Below are positions 23,401 through 32,400 of a stretch of DNA of 64,000 nucleotides, in pieces. How positions within the stretch are numbered: the stretch's first letter is position 1; each line of letters starts with the position of its first letter. Where the stretch lies: NCBI GenBank assembly GCA_946406115.1, contig OX291545.1, forward strand, positions 15,018,001 to 15,082,000. The letters run 5' to 3'. The DNA comes from Apoda limacodes. Its lineage: Eukaryota > Arthropoda > Insecta > Lepidoptera > Limacodidae. Under the pieces are notes generated by a model. The model was given only the letters and a program-made list of their open reading frames with translations. It made no database searches and was not told the DNA's origin. Made by a program: the position numbers and the translations under genes.

Positions 23401-26400
23401 ACCCGCGAGTAGCTGCCGGCGTCAAAAAACGACCGTGGTTTAATAGGTCTTGCAGAAAAGCTAAAATTCTTAAGCAAAATGCATATGAGGCTTGGACCAC
23501 GGCTCGTTATAATAAGGATCCGAATATTTCTGAGTTAAAACGCAAATTAAATGCTGCCTCGAGGTTCAGTAAGAAAGCAACTGCCAGAGCAAAATTCCAA
23601 TTCATCGGCAAAATAGGTGGGCGACTTGCGAGCTATCCTTCTGGGAGTCGTGCTTTCTGGTCGCTTGCCAAAGCTGCCGAAGGGAACTTCTGCCAGTCGT
23701 CGTTACCACCACTGCGAAAGACCGATGGTGACTTGGCCCATAGTGCTAAAGAGAAAGCCGATCTACTGGGCAGTCTCTTTGCCTCGAACTCGAATATGAA
23801 CGATGAAGGCGCTGTACCACCTACTATACCGTGGTGCGGTAAGTCCATGCCGGAAATCTCCATAACGCAGCGGGAGGTCAGGCGGGCGTTGCTTTCTCTA
23901 GACGTTCATAAGTCGAGTGGGCCAGACGGTATACCAGCAGTGGTGCTTAAGCAGTGTGCTCCTGAGTTATGTCCTGTACTCACGCGCCTCTTCGCGCTTT
24001 CCTACCACACTAGGCAATTTTCGTCTACATGGAAGACTGCGAATGTGCACCCGGTGCCCAAAAAGGGCGATAGATCAGATCCATCGAATTACAGGCCTAT
24101 CGCTATTACCTCTCTCCTCTCTAAGGTGATGGAGCGTGTGATCAACACACAGCTTCTAAGATACCTAGAAGTACACGATCTGGTCAGTGACCGTCAATAT
24201 GGCTTTCGCCACGGTCGCTCGACTGGTGACCTTCTAGTGTATCTCACACACCGATGGGCACTAGCCATTGAGAGTCAGGGGGAGGCATTGGCATGTAGCC
24301 TGGACATAGCGAAGGCGTTCGATCGGGTCTGGCACCGCGGTCTTCTATCGAAGTTGCCATCTTACGGAGTGCCCGAGGGTTTGTGCAAATGGGTGGCTAG
24401 CTTTTTGTCCGGCAGACGCATACGAACTGTAGTTGACGGTAGTTGCTCTGATAGCATGGACATTAATGCTGGTGTCCCGCAAGGCTCTGTGCTGTCTCCT
24501 ACGCTGTTTCTACTGCATATCAATGACATGTTGGACATCATCAACATACATTGCTATGCAGATGACAGTACTGGAGACACTTTTTACACGGGTCGTGCAA
24601 ACATCCCTCGTTCCCTTGTGGAGGAAAACCGCGGAGAACTTGTGTCTCAAATCGAGACCACACTGTCCCAGGTCTCTGACTGGGGACGGGTAAACTTGGT
24701 CCGATTCAACCCTACAAAGACACAAGTGTGCGCGTTCACCGCTAAGAAAACTCCATTCACTGTGGTCCCACAATTCCAGAACACTCCCCTCTCCATCTCC
24801 AAGAGCATTGGGATCCTTGGTGTCGACATCTCCAGCGATGTTCAGTTCCGAGATCATTTACAAGATAAGGTAAAGCTGGCGTCCAAAAAACTTGGTGTAC
24901 TCAACAGAGCGAAGCAGTACTTCACGTCGGGGCAAAGGTTGTTACTTTACAAGTCGCAAGTTCGGCCCCATATGGAGTACTGCTGCCATCTCTGGGCAGG
25001 TGCACCCGGATACCAGCTTGACCCTTTTGACTCGGTTCAACGACGGGCTGTGAGAATTGTCGACGATCCCAAACTCACTTGCGGTATCGAGCCCTTAAGT
25101 CTGAGGAGAGACTTTGCCTCACTGTGTGTGTTCTACCGCTTGTACAATGGGTTGTGTTCTGAGGAATTGTTCGAAATGATGCCCACGGCTACTTTCTACC
25201 ATCGCACCGCTCGCCATCGGCAGGGAATTCATTCTCACACTTTAGAACCTAAATGGTCGCGTACAGTGCGGTTTCAGAGAAACTTCCTCCCGCGAACGCT
25301 TAAGTTGTGGAATGAGCTCCCTGCCAAGGTTTTCTGCAAGGACTACAGTATGGAGTTCTTCAAGAAAGAAGTTATTAGATTTCTGAAGGGTCGGCAACGC
25401 GCAAGTGATACCCCTGGTGTTGCAAGCGTCCATAGGCTACGGTGACCGCTTACCATCAGGCGGGCCGTAAGCTTGTTTGCCACCTTAGTGGTATAAAAAA
25501 AAAAAAAAAAAAAAGTGAAGATTTTGTTGGTGTGTTCCTGGATATTGCATCAGCTTATGATATTGTCCAACTTCCGGTACTTAGGCAGAAAATGCTTCAA
25601 TTGAGCATTCCTTGTGAGGCTTGTACATCTTGTTTTTAATTTCTTAAGATCTAGAAACATAAGGATTCCCTGGCACAATGCTCCTTCTAGAGTTACATGG
25701 AAGGTCTACTACAAGGTTCAGTTTTAAGTCCCCTACTAAATAGTTTATAAAAAACACCAAAATTTTTTTTGAGTATAATATGGCCACCCTCTGTACGTAC
25801 GACTCCATATGTAAGCTTGTGTTATATAGATAGATCGAATAAATTCAACGGCCGCCGTCCCGTATCGTGTCAGATTTTTTTCTTAATAATTATGTTTTAT
25901 GTAAGTATATATTTTTTAAAGCCGGTTAAATGCTTGTGACCATACAATTTTTGCAGTTACGGATTGTTAAATATAAAAAATAGAAATCTAATTTTTATAT
26001 AATTGCAAATATTTTGCAGTGTTTGCACATTCTCCATTTATAAGAAAATGATACCATATTTGAGGTGCTAGGAAAAGATAAGCTGATATGATTTTTTTAT
26101 CTGAAGCGCAGCAGTGTGAAACTTTAGCACCGTCCCTCTCTTTGGCTGACTACCGAGTAACTAATCTTAGATGGACCCAAGTCCAAGCCTGCCAAGTGAA
26201 TACCTTTCTATACCAGATGGCCAGTATAAAGGGGTCATTGTCGAGCAATACAACCTTCCTTCACAGTCGTTGTGCAATAAAGAATGGAATATATTATTTT
26301 ATATGATATATACACACCAGCACAATTAGCGGAACACAAAAAAAGGATTTGAATGAATGGCAGCAGGTTCTCTTTACTGATGAGTGCAGAGTTCTTTTAA

Positions 26401-29400
26401 AACAGATCGATGGGAGACAGTGAATATGGAGACGCAAAGGAGAACGCCACATACAGTCTAATTTTGAACACACAGTGGCTTATGGTGGCAGCTCGATTAT
26501 GGTTTGGGGAGGGATATGTTTGGGAGCTCGCACTGAGTTAGTGATAGTCACAGGAGGGACCATGACAGCAGATCGATACATCAGAGACATTTTAGAAGAA
26601 CATGTTGTACCATTTGCCCCATTTATTGGTGACGACTTTATTCTAATACAAGATAATGCTCATGCTCATAGTGCACAATCGGTACAGGCATATCTGAGCC
26701 ACGTAGGTATACCGGTGATTCAGTGGCCAGCAAATTCCCCCGATATGAATCCGATAGAGCATGTCTGGGACTTGCTAAAAAGAAAGGTTAAATCCAGAAT
26801 GTCTAATTACTTTTTCGTTAAATATATGCGTTATTATCTCATAGTCTCACTTTTTTTTCTGTTCCGCTAATTGTGCCGGTGTGTATATATATATTAAGTA
26901 TATTTTTTTTTTTCCTAGCGCCCGCTTTTAGTTACTCTAAAATAATTCACAGGAACAAGTTAGAGATTGTTGTTGACAAGTTAAAATGCTGTTAACTAGC
27001 CTTACGGCTCTCGTAGACGTCCGTCTTTTCGCCGGACGCCTGAGACCAATTAAACAAACCATGCTCAGTGACCCTTTTTTTTATCATAACTCCGGTGTCA
27101 GTATTGTGGGACTAAACAGACATCTCATCTCATAAAAGCCCTTAAAGTGAATTCAAATCAGATTTTTATATGTTATATACTTTTATTTAATGAAAATAAT
27201 GCATGATATAACAGATCAGGTCTATGTGTCCACTGTCTCTCATCATCAGCAAAGGGGCCTTGACTAGATGTTGGGTAGAAGACCCTTCAAATAGATCTAT
27301 AATGCAATAATATTAGTTTCAAATTAGATACAACAAAATCATGAACAAAACATGCATTAGCAATGTGGAATATGTGGTTTATGTATGCTATAATAGACTT
27401 CAATTAGTATTTCATATCACACAAAATATTATGCTAGAAAACATGTAGGGACCACTACTAGACTGATTGCTCGTAATTACGACGCCCACAGGTGTAGTGT
27501 GCGTATGGGGGGAATCATAAAACTTTGAAGATACCTTTTTTATAAGACTTTTTGAATATTATGTTGTGCCTGTACGAAAGTCTTAGTTATAACTTTTGTG
27601 ACTAAAACATGCCGTTTGTTATGATACTATGGAAAATCGATTAAAACTTAGACGTCAATGGGTGTACAACCTTATCACTTTTAACTACCTAAATAGCTGT
27701 GGCTGTTACTGTCCATCAACATTTTAAAATGTGTTATTATCACATATTGTTGTTTATGAAATGACAGTGAATTATTTAACAACCAGAATTTTGTTGACTT
27801 CATAAATTCTACAATTTTATTTTATCTTATAATTACTGGTTATTTAATAATTCACTGGCTTTTATGGATGACTATGCATTATAGTTAAAAATATTTAGTG
27901 TAATGAAAATTTGGTTGAATTCACCTCAAGCTGGCTTTATTACAACTCTATTGCACATTCTGTATTTGAATTTATTAAATCTTTGTTCTGTAACTGCAAC
28001 TCTGTTCTATTTCATATAGGGTAAAACATCCTAATTGTGGCCCCTGCCAAAGTGCCCCAAAAATGTTGAAGCTTATTGTTACGGCCAAATTCTGTGTAGG
28101 TGCAAGATTTTGGTATTAATCACTACTCTATTAAAGCTAGTTTTGATATGTATAGGATATTTTGTCTTCATGGCTTTCACTCCGGTTAAGTGTACAGAAG
28201 CCAGCATGGTGTAGCACAGTGAAATTCTATCACTGATTTGGCAAGAAACGACAATGGAGACCACTCTGGGATTGTCATTGCAATCGTTTTCTTCTATAAC
28301 TAAACTGCTTCTATACAGTAAAATAACAATGCAAAAGATATGTTTCTTTATAATTTAATGTCACCGAGGCTGGGATGCCGATTCAAGGGAGGTGACCACA
28401 ATCAAATAATTTGAATGTATATTAGTTCCAACTGATAATTGAATGACCAAAGTTTGGCTGTCTTAAAATGTTATAAAATACTATTTTAATAGAATAGGAA
28501 TTACGGTCGACATGAGGCTACTTTAACAACCTAAGCTCACACAAGCAGCCACCTTCACTTGTTATGATGAAATAAAGGTGTTCAAAAAATAGTGTGTTTA
28601 TAATTATTTACTGTTATAATTATTCATAATGCTGTTTACCACATAAAAATGCTGGTGACGGTTAGGAGTTTTAATAATCTATTTTATTTTATTTCAGTTT
28701 CAACAAAAATAATTAAAACCACAGGAAATACTTTTTCTTTACTTAGTCGTTTTTATTTGTATTATAAAGAGTTTAGGTTATGCATGGTAACGATTTGTTT
28801 ACGATTCAGAACACCCTGCACTGGCCGACCGTAGGAAAGAAGGCCGTAGTCAGGTAAAATTATGGACAATGGCCCTACAAAACTTTAAACTTTAATATTC
28901 CTTATAACGTAAATAAGGACGTTTATAATCACTAATATCATAATATACTGTAAATGTCAAATAGCCCGACAGTAGAAATTCATCGATGGATAACTTCAAG
29001 GTGCAGGCATGGTTAAAACTAAAAGTTGCATTTGAATTCAGGGGCCAACATTTGGGCATTTTACCCTACTTGGATTCTCCATTAAGAAGTTACTTGTGTG
29101 TATTAATGTTTTTTTTAACCTTAAGGGTAATTTTGATGATTACTTTACAGGACGAGAACGTAAATTGAGTGGTTCAGCAGGAGCAGTTGGAGGAGTTGCC
29201 TCTTATCAGCCATTTAGTGCCTCTCAGGAGCCTCCACCACCTGAGGAGAAGCCAGCTCCAAGAGTCAAATACCTTTATGATTCATTTGTCACTGCTAGAG
29301 AAAAGTAAGTGGGTCTTACTATTTTACAACGATAGCCGCCGTGGCTCAGTGGGTAATGACGTACGTGGTTACGATTAAAGCACAGGATAAACATTTATGT

Positions 29401-32400
29401 GATAAACAATTGAAGTTTTTCGGCCTTTGTATTTGATACTAATTTCAACTTGATACCTTCACGCGTTCCTGAGAAAAAGGGTCTTGACAGATAGACAGAC
29501 AGACGGACAACAGAGTGATCCTATAAGGGTTCCTTTTTGCCTTTTAAGGTACGGAACCCTAATAAGACATAAAATACAGAACGAACTTCATTAATAACAA
29601 TCCGAACTATAACCCAGGCAATGAACTAGTAAAATGAGAGTTTGTCTTGTGTGTCCAGACTAAATTAGAAATTCTAGTTAGGCCTCACCCTGGCATATAC
29701 AATAACAGCGTAAATTGTGGCTACTAACACAACAAAAACAAATAACTTGTGTACACACGTTTGTTCTATTTGAGTAGTCGTGGATTACAGGATCGTCATA
29801 GGAAAAATTCGGTATGACTCTATAGAGCGGTGGAGAGTGGCCATACTGTTTGAAGTGCTGTTTCTTAGGTAGTCTAAGGAGTCTTAAATTTAAAATCCTA
29901 GATATTTTTAAATCTTTCTCTCCTATAACGGAATAATGTATGGTGTCTAAAACACATGTTGTTTTTAGTGCTGTAATATATGTTTATTGCAAAAAAACTT
30001 ACAGTTTTATCTCAAACTTACACTGTTACAGGGAAGAGAAAAATCCTCGTAATCATGGAGGAAGCGATAACCCTGCTGGGGGAGCCCGAAGTTGTACACT
30101 ACAAGTTGCAGGGAGCAATATCACAGAAGAAGTAATCAGGCGAAGATTGGCCTCATTCGAACCTTTCACATATGAACCAGAAGAAGAGAGGTATGACATC
30201 AATTACTCACACTCACAATAGGCTGTTTTTTATCATCATATGTTTCCATAGTTTAGGAAATAAGTGCATATACAGTAGTTCAGTATATGCACTTATTTCC
30301 TGCACTTGCTTCGGAAGAAGGAAAGAAAGGTGATGAGATGAAGTCACAGTATATTTACATATTAGAGATTTTTTGTTCTTTACATTCCCTTCTCTATTAT
30401 AGGCGTGAGTGCTCTATATTTGTCCAGTTAGGGCTGCTAGTGATTTTGAACGTCTTTTGATGTGTAACTTTCTTGATCCACATCAGATTATGTAGGTATG
30501 GTATTTGTTGGTATTCTACATTTTTTAATATTTACGTAAATTAATTACAAAAGAAAAACGCTTTTAAAACGTGTAGTGTGAAAATATTATTTATTTGATT
30601 TAGAAGGTTTTATATTAAATTACATACGACATAATAGGGTTGAGGTAATAAAATGAAAGATGGTAAAATAATTGCCTTGCAAATATAACAGTGTAATCGT
30701 CAGTTGTAATATGGTAGTGATATTTAACCTCAGAGTTTCTTCTTAAGACATGAAGGGGACATAAATCAAGTTTAAATAAATAATAAAAAACTATACTACA
30801 TAATAATTTTAAATTTGGTAATTATTGTTTGCTTTAGTTTTTTTTGTTGTTTTTTTTTATATTTTTATTGTATATTTTATTAATATATATAATATTTATT
30901 TATCAATGAGTGATAATGACTCATTATCTAGCAGCAATGATTACTTTTCATGTTGTAGCGATAATGACTTATCAGACTACTCTCTTTCCTCACGCTTAGC
31001 TTCTACCTTTGATAATCTTGCTGACAATATCAATGTCATACACATTAACGCCCAAAGTATTCCAAGGCACCATCCAGATATGCTTACGTCTCTGTCTAAT
31101 GATAATATCCATGCTATATTAGTTTCAGAATCATGGCTTAAGCCAACTCTTCAATCAGCCTTGTATCCCATACCTGGATTTCAGTTAATTAGAAATGATC
31201 GTATAAATAAAGGTGGTGGTGGCGTGGTAATCTATTTTCGTTATAACATCCTCTTTAAGATGGCAAACAAATCACCATCAGATTACACTGGCAACTCTGA
31301 GTATTTGTTTCTGGAAGTCTTTCTTAAGCATAGCCGAATTCTTCTCGGAGTTTTTTACAGTCCTTCTCTAACAATTAATTATTTTAACTCATTTGAAAAG
31401 CTCCTAGAAGAATTAATTCCTTTGTATGATAATACCATAATTATGGGTGACTTTAACACATGCCTTATTAAATCTGACCAGCGTTCAAAATCTCTTTTAT
31501 CTTTAGTTTCATCCAAAAACCTCTATATACCACCGCTGAAAGCTTGTCTCAAATTCGAACCTCATTTCTGACTTTGGTCAAATGCTCCTTTGCGACCTGT
31601 AAAAATCCGTCACTTACCAGCCCCGTGGCTTACAGATGAAGTCAAAGTGCATATGACAAAGCGTGACCGCGCAAGTGCCAGATTTAAAAGAAATCCGACT
31701 GACTTTAACCTGGACATGTATTAAAAACTGAGAAATCAGTGTAACAGACTGTGTAGAAATTCGAAACGTCGATACATTTACTCTCTATTGACAAGTGTGA
31801 TTCCTCAAATATATGGAGATTGGAGACCACATTTCAATCAATTACGATCTCAACTCACTCAATAAACATTTTTCCTCCCCACCTTCTACAATTGACGAAA
31901 CAACTAAAAAAAACACTTTAGCTCACTTCTCTGGTCTGCCATGCCCTGACTTTAATAACTTCAATTTGTTTGGCTGTGATGTTAAGCGAGCGATACGCGG
32001 GTTGGGTAGCAGAGCAACTGGTAGCGACAATGTAAGGCTGTTTATGATACTTCCCATAATTAATATACTCCTTCCTCATATTACCAATCTTATTAATCTT
32101 TCTTTTCTCACTAACCGTTTCCCTGATAGCTGGAAGAAAGCTTTCATCATCCCTCTACCTAAAATATCCAATCCTTCTATACTTTCTCACTACCGACCTA
32201 AATCCATTCTTCCCTTATTGTCTAAAGTGACCGAGCGTTTAGTCCATGAGCAACTTAGTCAATATCTTTTTTTAAACAACCTCCTCAGCCCTTTTCAATC
32301 AGGTTTTCGCCCAGGCCACAGTACTGTTAGCGCATTGATGAAAATTACAGATGACATTAGACGCAACATGGAAAGTCAACATATTACTGTGTTAACTTTA

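Noticed and set aside
23633..24857. Several antisense and alternative-frame ORFs inside the intact LINE
   Set aside because: Shadows of the 988-codon reverse transcriptase frame.
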